Below, piece after piece: positions 36,563-47,800 of a stretch of DNA of 64,000 nucleotides. A model generated the notes under the pieces. The model saw only the letters and a list, made by a program, of their open reading frames with translations. It searched no databases and was not told the origin of the DNA. The first letter of the stretch is position 1; every line of letters starts with the position of its first letter. Origin of the DNA: Blasia pusilla (lineage: Eukaryota; Marchantiophyta; Marchantiopsida; Blasiales). The position numbers were made by a program, and so were the translations under genes. The stretch covers positions 39,928,001-39,992,000 of the forward strand of contig CM114271.1 in NCBI GenBank assembly GCA_050084515.1, given 5' to 3'.

Positions 36563-37700
36563 TCACAAGCCTACAAGAACTATTGCTAAGCTTGGATCAT
36601 TTGTATCGTCAATGTTTGAAAGATGACATGACGCACAATTACGCACATGGTCCTTCCAAACCATACCATCGCGTCCCTCCAATAAGAGAACACCGGATGG
36701 CAAAACCTTACGCACTCTCAAGATGGTGCGCCCTGCAATCACATCCAAGGTCGTGCGTGCCGTCTGCAAGTAAACATAGTCTTCTTGATGAGAACTCCGC
36801 ATAGTATGTCGATAACCACCTCCCTGAATAGTCGCATACCTCAATGTATCCCGATGTTGCGCAATTGCCAAGTTCTCAAACGCCATGGGCATCACTCTCC
36901 GAAACAACTCAGCCCTATGAGAATTTGTTCGCATCCATACATCAGGGTTATCAAGGTTCAACACCTCACCAACATCTCGATGAATGGTCGTAGGTAAATC
37001 AGACTCTCGGCCATACAAGAGCAAGTACGGTGAGAAAGACACTAAGGATGCATGCTTGCTGAATCTGTATCCCATCGCCAACCACGGCAACTGGAGGTCC
37101 CAATTCCCTAGGTGACCTCTCTGCAAGCCATACTTGCGTAGTCCTCTCTTCACCGTTTGCACAACCCGCTCCGCTAGTCCATCTGCCTCTGGATGATCTC
37201 GCGAAGTAGTGCGATGGTCAATCAATGCCTGATCACATAAGGCCTAAAACTCCTCGCGGAACTGTGTATCCTGGTCTGTCAACATCTTAGATGGTATGCC
37301 GTAATGACTCAACACCCGATCTGGGAAGGCATACGCTACTCCCTCACTCTATCCACTTCGATAAGTGCTCGACCATCACCAACACATAGCGACTATGGCG
37401 CTCCGTCAAAGGCAAATGTCCTGCAAAATCCAAACTCCATGTATAACCTAAACCCATGATTGGAAGTGGATGCAACTGTAGAGTTGGAGCATTGAATGAT
37501 GCTCGGACTCGATCACACACCATGCATCTTGCAACAAACTGCTGAACGTGAGTCTGCATGCCTCGCCACCAATATTGAATCTTGAGCAAGCTGTACATTT
37601 GCTTCACTCCAAAATGACCCAATTCCTCGTAGGCATGATGCACTAAATGTCCTCTTTGCAAAGGATGAGGCACTACGCGCACTCTATCATCCTTCCACAC
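36563..37700 (-). pseudogene. Gypsy element 1 integrase
   Basis: 37700-37344 encodes the HHCC zinc finger (HHAYEELGHFG ... RCMVCDRVRASF) and the start of the catalytic core (VMVEHLSKWIE). After a frame break with stops (about 37225-37340, including EEF*ALCD) the core resumes with HRTTSRDHPEADGLAERVV, then PWLAMGYR, SPYLLLYGRES and a C-terminal region with ILRVRKVLPSGVLLLEG. The acidic catalytic residues are still legible, but the stops make it a pseudogene. Integrase would insert the cDNA into host DNA. Confidence 0.85.
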
Positions 37701-38037
37701 TCACAACACATGTGTCTCCTACCACCAAAACCGTCTGGCTCGCTATAGGATCCGATCCCGCTCTCTAGCACCCACTATGCTCGCGATGCTGCCAGTACGC
37801 GGGTATTCCAAGACCACTCCATCGTCGTGAATGTCTCGGCCACCTGTCATCTCCTCACCGGCCTCTGGATCTAAGAACTCTCCATCAGACCTTGCCATCA
37901 AAGTCTCAGCAATCTGGCTCTCTATAGCCAACAAGCCCAAATAGGCTGACGCATGTCATCTTGGCACCAACTCTCATCACTCTCACCATACCAACGAGCT
38001 TGAGTTGCATCTCGCTGACTAGGGCATGAATTACGGC

Positions 38038-39472
38038 TCAAACCATATACATCTTGGTTGAGCATCTCAAATCGAAGCACCACCTAGAAGTCATACTCCT
38101 GCAAAAAAGAGCCCGCCTCGCAAGCTTCCGTGTAAGCTTGTCGGACTCCATCAACCACTTAAGTGGCTGATGATGAGTAATGATGGTAAAGGGATTGCCA
38201 AATAGATAACATCTAAAATGTGTGATAGCCCACACTGTAGTCAAGCACTTGCCCTCATACAAGCTATAAGTCGCCTCTGCACCGTTGTTCGAGCAACTAG
38301 TGTAAGCCACCATAAACTCTCTACCATCATCATCATGCTGGATGAGCACGGCTCTAAGCCCCAACATGGTCCAATCGATATGCAATTGGAAAGGACGCCC
38401 TCTGATTGGTCTCCTCAATATGAGGGTGAACGTCAATCTATCCTTGAGCATCTGAAATGCTCTCTCCTGCTCATCCCCCCAGTGCCACTCCTCATCCACC
38501 TTGGTCAGCTAGGTCAACGGCTTCGCAATCCAGTTGAAACCCTTGACGTACCGTCGATAGACGTTCACCAATCCCATGAATGCCCGAACTCGACTCACAT
38601 CTGTAGGGTGTGGAATATGTGAAATAGCCTCTACCTTTGTCTACTGCACACCAAGGCCCCTTGGATATATCGTATGACCAAAGTACTCAATGTGGTCGTT
38701 GAAGAACTTGCACTTGCCTCGATGTAGTTTCGGCCCATGTAACTACAATCGTCGAAACACCTCCTCTAGATGTCGCTCATGCTCCTCAACCGTGGCGCTA
38801 AAGACTACGATGTCATCAATATAATACCTAGCAAAATCCAGACCTGCCTAAGATCCTATCCATGACCCTCTGAAACTCAGCCGGGGCGTTCTTTAACCCA
38901 AATAGTAAGAACCGCCACAAGTACAAGCAATCCTTCCCGTGAGGATCGATGCCCCAAAATATCGTCTTCTTCATGTTCTCCAATCTGATAGGCAGTTGAT
39001 GGTATCCGGCTCAAATATCTAACAAATTGAAGACCTTTGCATGCCGAATACCATCAAAGATCTCCTCACGTGTAGGCATGGCATACCTATCGGATTTTGT
39101 CTCCCCATTGATAGGTCGATAATCTCCACACATCCGCCTATCCGTCTAGTTGCCATGCACATCCTTCTTGGCGGGCATGATAGTGGCAGATGCGTACTCC
39201 CCATGCGACATCTCCTCTAGTCCTCCTCCGACCAAGTCCTGGCTCCCACTCTGAATCAGAGCCCTCTCCATGTCACTATACTTGTAGTATTGTCGGAAGA
39301 TCGGCGTGTCACTCAACAACTCAATGCGGATCCATGGACCCTTCAACGTACCCAAATGATGCATACTAAATTCAAAACAGCTCCTATAACTCGTAAGAAA
39401 TTGGTGTATCCGGCACCGCTCTCCTCCTATCAACTTAGGGTCCATATCTAGCTCCCAAGTCTCCATCGTCAC
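38038..39472 (-). pseudogene. Gypsy element 1 reverse transcriptase and RNase H
   Basis: RT starts near 39330 with IELLSDTPIFRQYYKYSDME and EYASATIMPAKKDVHGN (39472-39146). The palm follows in broken frames down to about 38500 with FFNDHIEYFGHTIYPRGLG and RAFMGLVNVYRRYVKGF. RNase H (38499-38038) shows FQMLKDRL, RPFQLHIDWTMLGL, YSLYEGKCLTTVWAITHFR and FTIITHHQPLKWLM. In the last, HH replaces the usual TDH, and IDWTM replaces TDAS-type DG/DA residues, so the active site is damaged. Stops TAG occur at two CAG-derived sites that are shared with the inverted fragment at 41787. Confidence 0.85.
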
Positions 39473-41295
39473 TATGGTAGGACTCTGCGGCGCGGGTGTT
39501 GGTGGTTGCTATGGTGCAACTCCGTCTCGAACAATAAACTTGACTGCTCCCCTGCATCCAACTGCAAAATCGGATCTCCATGTGCAGTACCCGGAACCAC
39601 GCTTGATGTAGTGGCTACCATCTCCTGGCGTACCTGCAAAACATCCCAAGAAGTCCAAGGGTGTCTCTCCCGATCATCCTTGGTGTGTCGATCTCCTCGG
39701 GTCTTGCCCCCAGCCACTGCCTCAACCGTCTCGGTAGGCATGGGATTTACCAACACAACTATTGTGATCTGTCGCATTCTCAAACGACGCTGCTCAGCTA
39801 CTTATAAGTTGAAAATCCACCTCAAGTAGTTCAGGTCCATCGCTTGACCCAAGACATGACATTGTGATGCCTCTGATAGTGACGGTACTACCATCACTCC
39901 TGTGGGGAATCCCATCGCTTGCTCTCGCTCATCGGCGTTGGGCTCCACCAACATGTGTACGTGGTCATCCTAAACCAAGCCAAGTCCGGCCTCCTTGAAT
40001 CAATAGGAATGCATGCATGCATGAAACTCACCAATGTGGGAAAGGCTGCCCGTGGCATGCCAATCTGGTTGACCACAGTCAACGAGGTCGATCATCTAGC
40101 CCCACTGACTGTGATCGACGACCCGGATCGAATATAGAATCCACCAACAAATCGGAGGGGCGGTCTACTCTCGCATATGCCCTCTGTAACACCTTATATG
40201 GTACCAAGTTGGTCCACTAAAGACGCGCGCGATGTGCTCGTGAACCCACACTCGTTGCATCCAAAAAAATTGTCGGCCCATCCATGCGTGCACCTGATGT
40301 GCACTCGTCACCACACGGGACCTCGAATCGCCCAAAATCAGTACATTCTCCAGAATTTATGTTGGAGGACGAGACTCATGCTCCAACAAGTGTCACAAGA
40401 TCCGCATCATCTCCCAAAACAACATGGACCTAGACTCAGCTAATCTGCTACCCCGTCCAACACTTGACTGGCCCTAACATGGCCAACTATCAATGACCAA
40501 GTCTATGGTCCCTACCGGCTCCAAGTCCTACGCCCCCAACAATGAAATGTCCCTCGGTAAGGAACCCTGGTAATCGTGAATGGCGGACGCATATAACAAG
40601 TCAAAAAAACATACGCATAACTATACCACATGGTGAAGTGAAGCGCGCCTCGCAACATCATCAATCTCCATATACATGTACTGGTGCACGTGCACTCCAG
40701 CGTACAAAACAACACATAACCAAATGCTGATCCCTCCGAAGAGTTCCAACACCCAAATACCCTCCTCTTGGATGCACCACACAATCAGGGTGGTGTCCAA
40801 AGGGATCACAACAGCACTCCTGCCTACCTTGGGTTCCTCTAACCCATCACACTCTGGTGCAAACGTCTCACTCTACGCGGTCTCCACATGCCTAGTGGCT
40901 AAGCGTCAAAGCTCCTCAGTCAAGCCCAAAAGTGGCACCTCTCCTCCACGGACTGATGCGGCTACCATGACACTCCTCTCCATGGAAATGTCAGGAATGG
41001 GAGTATCCTCTGCATGGACATGTCCCTCAATCAAATCACTAGGCAAGTGATGGCACTGCTAAATGCTGTTAAGGTTGCCATCTCTCGTGGCCGTCGCTCG
41101 ATCACTACACATGTGAATCGAATGGGTAATGAGGTAAGGCATCCATCACTTGACTGCCATCCTAGTCTGTAGGACGTTGACTTCTCCCAGTAATCCAGCG
41201 AACACCCCATCGGGTATAACACTGCTCCACCAACCAAGACCTCGTAGGACTCTTCATCAATCATTATCACCTTGGTTCGCACCACAGACTTGTTG
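39473..41295 (-). pseudogene. Gypsy element 1 leader, gag remnant and protease region
   Basis: No intact frame. The piece 41321-41031 reads VIMIDEESYEVLVGGAVLYPMG followed by LGWQSSDGC, as in the retropepsin-flanking part of related elements. The pieces 40784-40512 and 40082-39894 are weakly protein-like. A zinc knuckle or full capsid domain was not recognised. Next to the LTR, the minus strand reads TGGTGCGAACCAAGG (about 41283-41269), which could be a primer binding site, though I cannot assign the tRNA. Confidence 0.45.
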
Positions 41296-41786
41296 TGCAT
41301 AGACACGTCGCTACACAACATACATCGCTGTCATCGAACACACACACAAACATACACGATCCCATGCTTACTCATGGCATCCATACACAGAGGCGAGAAG
41401 TACCAAAATATCTCCAATTAAAGTAAGATCTAATCTCTCTCTACACCATCTCACACCATAGCTCTCAAAGATGTGCACTCTCTCTCATGTAAAACCAAAC
41501 CCACTCTCCTAATGAGAGGCTTGGATTACACTCACAAGGTTAGGGACCATAGCTCCGCCGCCTTATGCCAAGAGGTTCAACAAAGAGAGAATGAGCTCTC
41601 AAGCTCTCTCTCTTGGAGGTATACCCTCTTCCCTCTTCCAAGCCCTCTCAACGGTAATCTATGCTCGTAGGTCATCTCCTTGGCTCTTGACCTGCTGTAG
41701 CGGGTCAAGGGCCACTTACCAAAGTGGAAAGTCAAATATCCCCAATATGGGAATTTACCAAAAATAGTAAGTTTCTCCATATGGAA
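41296..41786 (-). repeat. 5' LTR of gypsy element 1, truncated
   Basis: Homologous to 35465-35950. It starts TGCATAGACACG and includes CCAAGAGGTTCAACAAAGAG. It stops at 41786 inside the LTR (GTTTCTCCATATGG), where homology jumps to an RT fragment on the other strand. Confidence 0.8.
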
Positions 41787-42095
41787 TTACATGGGCCGAA
41801 GCTACATCGAGGCAAGTGCAAGTTCTTCAACGACCACATTGAGTACTTTGGTCATACGATATATCCAAGGGGCCTTGGTGTGCAGTAGACAAAGGTAGAG
41901 GCTATTTCACATATTCCACACCCTACAGATGTGAGTCGAGTTCGTGCATTCATGGGATTGGTGAACGTCTATCGACGGTACGTCAAGGGTTTCAACTGGA
42001 TTGCGAAGCCGTTGACCTAGCTGACCAAGGTGGATGAGGAGTGGCATTGGGGGGATGAGCAGGAGAGAGCATTTCAGATGCTCAAGGATAGATTG
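41787..42095 (+). mobile_element. Inverted duplicate of gypsy RT segment (matches 38434-38743)
   Basis: About 309 bp, almost identical to the reverse complement of 38434-38743: I see only a few differences. It encodes the same RT/RNase H junction (FFNDHIEYFGHTIYPRGLG ... ERAFQMLKDRL) on the plus strand and shares the same premature TAG codons, so it was copied after those mutations or from a common dead ancestor. It bridges the truncated LTR of element 1 and the integrase end of element 2. Confidence 0.92.
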
Positions 42096-44210
42096 TCGGT
42101 ATAAGATCGTGGGTGCCGCCTGCTGTAAATACACGTAATCTCCAAGATGAAATCTCCTAATCCCTTGACGATAACTTCCTTCACAAATGGTCGCGTACCT
42201 CAATGTATCTCTATGCTGAGCAATAGCTAAGTTCTTAAAGGCCATAGACATAACTCTATGAAAAATCTCCGTCCTCTCAGAACATGCTTGTACCCACATA
42301 TCTAGATCATCAAGATCTAACACCTCCGCCATGTCACGTCGAATAGCTACATGTAAATGAAGCTCTCTCCCAAAGAGCAAAAAGTATGGTGAAAATGTCG
42401 CCAAGGATGTCAGCCGACTACAGCGATAACCCATAACCAACCATGGCAAATGAAGGTCCCACTCCCTGAACTGTCCTCGCTGCAAGCCATACTTGTGTAA
42501 TCCTCTCTTTACCGTCTCTACTACTCTCTCCGCCAACCCATCTGCCTCAGGATGATCTTTGGACGTGGTGCGGTGATCTATCAGCGCTTGACCACACAAG
42601 GCCTGAAACTCTCCCCTCAACTTGGTACCGTGGTCTGTCAACACCTCCGCCGGTGCACCAAAGTGACTAAGCATACGCTCTAGAAATGCATAAGTTGTTC
42701 CCTCGCTCGTCTTTTCCGATAGTGCCACCAACTCTATCCACTTGGAGAAATGCTCCACCATGACCAACACGTACATATGATGACGCCTCGTCAATGGCAA
42801 AGGTCCCGCAAAGTCTAAACTCCATCAATAACATAAACCCATAATCGAAAAGGATGTAACTGCGGAGTGGGAGCATTGAAGGATGCTTGCACTCTGTCAT
42901 ATACCATACATGTGGCCACAAACTTCTGTACCCGAGTATGCATGCCGCGCCACCAAAACTAAACCTGGAGTAACCTATAAGTACCCTTTACTCCAAAATG
43001 CCCAACTCCTCATGGGCATGTCGCACTACACGTGCACGTTGGGAAGGATGAGGTACCACTCGTATCCTACCATCTCCCCATACCTATAAAATGTGAGTCC
43101 CCTCCCACTTGAACCTCTTGGCTCCTTGTAGGATCCGATCCCGCTCCCTAGCACTCACTGTGCTCGCTATGACGCCAGTGCGCAAGAACTCCAGAACCTC
43201 CACGTCGTCATGGATATCACGACCACCTCTCGCCTCCTCTCTGATCCCCGGATCCAAAGACTCATCATCTAACCCCACCATTGGAGTCATCACCTGTGAC
43301 TGACCTACCATAGTCAACCAACAAAGATAGGCAGACGCATGCCAACCGGGCACCATCTCCTCATCACTCTCTCTGTGCCATCAAGCTCCTATGTTGTCTC
43401 TCTGACTCGGACATGGGTTATGACTCAACCCATCTGCATCCTGGTTCAGCCAACCTGGCTTCATACTCCTATAGTAATAGATCCCACCTAGCAAGCATTC
43501 CCGTAAGCTTGTCGAACTCCATCAACCACCTCAACGGCTAGTGATCAGTGATAAGTGTGAAAGGGTTGCCGAATAAATAGCACCTGAAATGTGCCACGGC
43601 CCACATTGTAGGCAAGCACTCTCCCTCGTAAGAGCTATATTTTGCTTCTGCAATGTTGTTGGATTGGCTTGCGTAAGCCACAACGAACTCCCTCTCCTCG
43701 TCATCTCTCTGACCTAGACCCAACATGCTCCCATCTGTATGTAATTGGAATGGGCGACCCCTAATCGATCTCTGTAAAATGGATGAGGACGTCAACCTGT
43801 CCTTAAGCTCCTGAAATGCTCGCTCCTCATCATCTCCCCACAACCAAACCTGATTAAGTCTCGTCAACAAGGTCAAAGACTTTGCGATTGCACTAAAACC
43901 CTTGACATACCGTCGATAGAAGTTTGCCAGTTTAAGAAACGCTCGGACTCGATTCACATCTATAGGGCGTGGAATCTACGCAATAGCCTCCACCTTTGTC
44001 TGCTGAACGTCTAACCCACTCAGGTATATGGTGTGTCCCAAGTACTCAATTTGCTCCTGAAAGAATCTGCACTTGCCTAGATGTAACTTAGTCCATGTAA
44101 GTGCAATTGCCAAAACACCTCCTCCACGTGTCGCTCATGCTCCTCAATCGTGGAACTGAAGATAAGAATATCATCTATGTAACATCGCACAAAATCCTTG
44201 GTAACCTGCG
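42096..44210 (-). mobile_element. Gypsy element 2, internal fragment (RT end, RNase H, integrase)
   Basis: Minus-strand order: RT piece (about 44200-43960), RNase H (43957-43538: FLKLANFYRRYVKGFSAIAK, YSSYEGECLPTMWAVAHFR), spacer (43356-43084), integrase zinc finger (about 43080-42880, broken) and integrase core (42800-42107). It is a diverged relative of element 1, not an identical copy. It lacks both ends: the integrase C-terminus is cut at 42096 by the inverted fragment, and the RT is cut near 44200 where unrelated sequence begins. Confidence 0.85.
42107..42800 (-). pseudogene. Gypsy element 2 integrase core, longest open frame of the family
   Basis: Open from 42800 to the break at 42096 (the frame then runs into the inverted fragment by chance). 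Motifs: VLVMVEHFSKWIELVAL (first D position replaced in this family by E/H context), VLTDHGTKLRGEFQALC, and HPEADGLAERVVETVKRG, giving D and E separated by 34 residues, one fewer than the usual 35. Then PWLVMGYR, FSPYFLLFGREL and a GDYVYLQ block near its end. The chromodomain-type or DNA-binding tail is missing. Confidence 0.75.
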
Positions 44211-44412
44211 CGCACAGGTTATCAGGGTCAGATGACCTCGTCAACAAGTCACCTGGCTGTGAAAGACCTCAATAGGAAAATTTTCAGAAACGACGTTTCT
44301 AACACAATGGACCTATCCTCAACCTCATCCAAAAATGTGGGACATTTGGAGTCCGTTGGCTCCTATGCCCTATCCACGATAGATCTCGGCCTATCGGCTA
44401 CTCAGATGTGAC
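44211..44412. other. Unassigned spacer between gypsy fragments
   Basis: About 200 bp with no match elsewhere in the window and no coding frame. Confidence 0.5.
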
Positions 44413-44734
44413 ACCTTGAGGTATACCCCTCCCCTCTCCCAAGCTCTCTCCATTGTAACCTATGCTCCCAAGTCACCTCCTTGGCTCTTGACCTGATGTA
44501 GGAGGTCAAGGGTCACTTACTAAAAATAAAAAGTTGACCATATACTCAAAATGGTACTCTCCTAAAATAGTAAGTTACTCCATATGGCTCCAAATGAGCC
44601 GAAACGAAGGGGAAACCTCCTCTCTCAGGTTTCCTGAGGCCTCAACAGGTCATCTTCAACCTCTTGAGTCTGTCCTCCACTACTCGCAAAGGCGTTGTGC
44701 TAGATCTCACCGATCTATCCTAAAAGACGTGACA
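44413..44734 (-). repeat. Partial gypsy LTR (322 bp)
   Basis: Matches the distal half of the 35465-36103 LTR (CTTGGCTCTTGACCTGAT..TAGGAGGTCAAGG, then CCGAAACGAAGGGGAAACC) and ends at the LTR end AAAAGACGTGACA (44722-44734). The proximal half is missing. Directly beyond it repeat R2 begins. Confidence 0.85.
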
Positions 44735-44743
44735 AACTGGAAA

Positions 44744-44956
44744 GTGTCTTATTAGGGTGGCATGTTACCTAAAATAACTTCATGGGAGGCTGCCCTAAAG
44801 TTTGACTGCCCGATGATTAAAGTGACTCAACCATAGATTAGAAAAAGCAAGTGAATGTATTGCCGTAAACTTTGATAGAGCTCTGGTTCGCGATGCAGAG
44901 TTTCTACATGACGATACTGCGGTAACCACAGCAAGGTCGATTCTCCCCTCGATTTC
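44744..44956 (-). repeat. Repeat R2, copy 1
   Basis: About 213 bp, direct copy of 47801-48006. Starts AAAGTGTCT and ends GGTCGATTCTCC. Both copies stay open on the minus strand and share the peptide AVVTAV(S/P)SCRNSASRT, which may be chance. Function unknown. Confidence 0.88.
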
Positions 44957-46000
44957 CATGAATATCCTTCTTGTCATCATTGTTAAGTCCGAACTCTATT
45001 TCTCCTAGATTTTCCTCGAACTCTTGACCTTGAGCTTTATGAATGAAAGACTTCTTCAATTGTAATATCTCTACTAATCGTACATTAATTGGAGAGTATA
45101 TGTCTCCTTTCTTCACCTAGGGTTTCCAACCAATCCAATTATAATACAGGTCCTTAGGTAACTTAAGATCAATTTTGAAATCAATTATTGAATAATGATG
45201 GATAATTGAAATTATCCGCCATTTACTAATGCATTGCACGAGTATGAACTAATTGATATTTTTTTGTGTGATTAGAATTCAAGAGCTTCTCTCTACAACC
45301 TCCACTATTAGGCCATTTGAATCGGTTCTCTTTGTCTCCTGCTGCCAAATATTCTTGTGGCATCTCGGTGCTAAGTCAATTTATAATGTAGAAGCTCCAA
45401 AATGCAAATTAATCCATAGGAACTTCTCAACCGTAGGAATCGAATGGAGAATCAGAGATGTGAGCCATTAATAAAAACATTTGGATTCACTACACTCCGT
45501 ATTAGTATTTGTCTACTCTCTCCACTCCATTCCATAAGTATCTTTTTTCTAACTTAGTGTCCAATTTAATTGGACACTGAATTAGAAAGAAGAATTACAC
45601 TCTCCATCGAGTTTGAAAAAAACCCAAAATGAAGACCCGCATACTGGTTTATTTTTCCTTCTCCGACGTGGCCTTGAGATCCTATTATGTTTGTGCGATT
45701 AGATTTTAGAGATTTTATATTTTTTTTTCTAATGTGGCCTTGTGTACATTTTTTAAAATTTTTTAATATCCTTTTTTAATATATAATTAAAAAAGGATGG
45801 GATTCAAAGACCCTTCCTCCGGTTTTGAGGTGTACATTTTGATGACACATATAACACCAAAACAAAACTAACATAACAAAAGAATTAAACTAAGAAGATG
45901 AACAAATTAGTGAGATACCACGCGTGATTTTCACGTATTTGCATAGGACATATATTATGCTAGTTTTCTCTTATTTCATATCCACCTTCCCCGGGCAGTT
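44957..46000. other. AT-rich gene-free stretch with a palindrome
   Basis: No supported gene. It includes the palindrome at 45545-45589. Confidence 0.45.
45545..45589. repeat. Near-palindrome, 11-bp perfect core arms
   Basis: AGTGTCCAATT (45556-45566) and its exact complement (45568-45578) surround a single base; the flanks TTTCTAA.. and ..TTAGAAA extend the pairing to about 22 bp per arm with two mismatches. It could be a miniature-element remnant. Confidence 0.85.
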
Positions 46001-46960
46001 TAAGGTTTGCTTCGCCGTGGACGTGAAACAACGACACGTCGCGATGTTGATTTCGGAGACGATGCCGGGAAACGACGCGCGGGCACGACATACGAATCTA
46101 TGATCGGGCTGTTGCGAATAGCGGCAAAGACACGTCGATAGGCTACTTTCGGAGAAAATACCGCGTAACGACGCGCGCGCACGATAGAAGATGCGAGCGA
46201 GTCTGGCTCAACGGCGGCGACGAGAAGATAGAGTCAAGAGAGAAAGCAGCCGTCCTCGTCGATAGAATTTGACCACGAAACACAGACAGGGCAAGCCGCG
46301 AGACCGCGTCAAAGAATCGCTAACGATAACGTCTTGTTCCCGCCTTTCGTCCAGGCGTTGTGACCTCGTGGCGCGACTCGGAAAAGGGCTTTCGTCGGCC
46401 CCGCCCAAAGCTCACGCGGACCCGTCCCCATTGGGGTGCTGCGTCCGTGCGTGCTCGAGGTCGGGACTCGGGACTGGAAATACCCCAGACAGCGACTGTA
46501 CGCGTATCTCACCTCTTTCTTTCTTCATTATTCGTTTGTGGAAGCGCTCCTCCTCCGGTAGATGGCCAATGAACAATGCTCAAGAAGCTTTTTCCACGCG
46601 TCAACTTCGGACTGGGAGTCCGGGAGGGGATCCGCGTCGACTCGCTAACTCTCGGGGACGTCCCACGAGAATTCGCTTGGGGGACTCCGTAAGAATGGAG
46701 AGAAACCGGGAAGGCTCGGTAAACTACCGGGAGGTCGGTGCGACCCTGGTACTCCGGTTGCCAGGAGAATCGATCTGATTTCTCCACCGGTACCGCTATA
46801 GAGTACAGACTGTCCGACCAGTGTGGCGTAACAGTAACGTGGACGAAGGGCTCGGAGCAGCGACCTCCCACGCTGTGACGGGAAACAGAGAGGAAGTTTC
46901 TAGTCAAAGTCTGTCGCCGAGATGCTATCAAGGGGCGCCTCCCACGGCCGTTGTAGGAGA
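46001..46960. other. GC-rich island of unknown content
   Basis: GC and CG content jump compared with both flanks, as in host gene DNA. Overlapping open frames on both strands (46269-46778 plus, 46509-46931 minus) are Arg/Ser-rich and not recognisable. It could be a gene fragment, promoter or exon; I cannot decide. Confidence 0.3.
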
Positions 46961-47013
46961 TGTATTTGAATGGTGAGACCTAAATTCATTCCATAGTGGT
47001 GGCCGGGTGGTCA

Positions 47014-47120
47014 CAAAGAGTACGGGTTTGGAAACTTTTTCGTCGTTTCGTAAGTTTTTAACACGTAAGTTTTCCCGAATTCACATGTGTACAGGACCAT
47101 TTAATTAATTATTAAATTTA
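47014..47120 (+). mobile_element. Decayed miniature Helitron unit
   Basis: Contains ACGGGTTTGGAAACTTTTT, CACATGTGTA and CATTTAATTAATT in the same order as the two units that follow; ends are not clear. On its far side a short R1 piece (TTCTATAGTGGTGGTCAC) is repeated. Confidence 0.6.
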
Positions 47121-47159
47121 TTCTATAGTGGTGGTCACATTTTGGCGGATACAATCTTA

Positions 47160-47477
47160 TCTATTTTATTAAAAAAGGACGGGTTTGGAAATTTATATGA
47201 TGTTGACACATAAACCTTTTTAAATCTCCCATATTGACACGTGTAGAAAAACATTTAATTAAGTTCTAACAAAAAGGACTAAGGGATTTTTTCACCCGTG
47301 CTTATCTATTTTATTAAAAGAGGAGGGGTTTAGAAACTTATATGGTGTTCATGCATAAACTTTTTAAAATCTTCCCGTATTGACATGTGTAGAAGAACAT
47401 TTAACTAAGTTCTAACGAAAAGGACCAAGTGTACTAAGGGATTTTTTCACCCGTGCTTTGCGCGGGCAAGATGCTAG
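47160..47477 (+). mobile_element. Tandem miniature Helitron (units 47160-47304 and 47305-47477)
   Basis: Starts TCTATTTTATTAAAA after an A and ends with the hairpin CCCGTGC-TTT-GCGCGGG, ten bases (CAAGATGCTAG region) and CTAG before a T: the textbook Helitron ends. Unit 1 repeats the same start and body but stops inside the hairpin (CCCGTGCTTA), where unit 2 starts at once. Non-autonomous: no coding sequence. The empty site at 35147/35148 (AATCTTA|TAG) confirms insertion between A and T without target duplication. Confidence 0.93.
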
Positions 47478-47800
47478 TAGTTCCTAAAAGGGATTGCGTC
47501 CTGTGCAGCCCGTGATAAGAGGGTGGAGACAGCAGATGGTAAAAGGATGGAGGAAAAGTATAAATACATAACTAAAATTCACGGGTTTAAATTCCTACAC
47601 ATAAATTTATTTTTTAAATTAAAAATCATTTAAATTAATTTCAAACAATTTTATTGATTAATTTTTTTAATTATTAAAATAAAAAATTATTTAATAATAA
47701 TAGAAATATCTCCATATTTGAAGATTTATTCACTTCAATCACAGGGACAGACGATGAACCTCCCCGTGCCTTTTATGACTTTGCAGGTTGCAACCAACGA

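Larger units (their letters stand above)
35465..41786 (-). mobile_element. Gypsy element 1, degraded, with both LTRs partly kept
   Basis: Minus-strand order from high to low coordinates: truncated 5' LTR (41786-41296), protease region, reverse transcriptase, RNase H, integrase, 3' LTR (36103-35465). This is the pol order of Ty3/gypsy elements (integrase last). Many stops and frameshifts; several stops are TAG where the sister copy has CAG. The zinc-finger and D..E parts of integrase resemble those of algal and bryophyte gypsy elements, but I cannot name the clade with certainty. The 5' LTR is cut at 41786, where an inverted RT fragment begins. Confidence 0.85.
46965..47796 (+). repeat. Dispersed repeat R1, copy interrupted by miniature Helitrons
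   Basis: R1 sequence is found at 46965-47013, 47121-47159 and 47478-47796; the gaps hold a decayed Helitron unit (47014-47120) and a well-kept tandem one (47160-47477). Removing 47160-47477 restores the order of the 35077-35445 copy. Confidence 0.85.

Noticed and set aside
41907-42106. C-terminal continuation of the element 2 integrase frame
   Set aside because: After 42096 the frame runs antisense through the inverted RT fragment, so the fused tail is accidental.
35700-44745. CRISPR-like or satellite array from repeated LTR words
   Set aside because: The repeats are dispersed LTR copies hundreds to thousands of bases long, not short regular repeats with spacers, and the DNA is plant nuclear.
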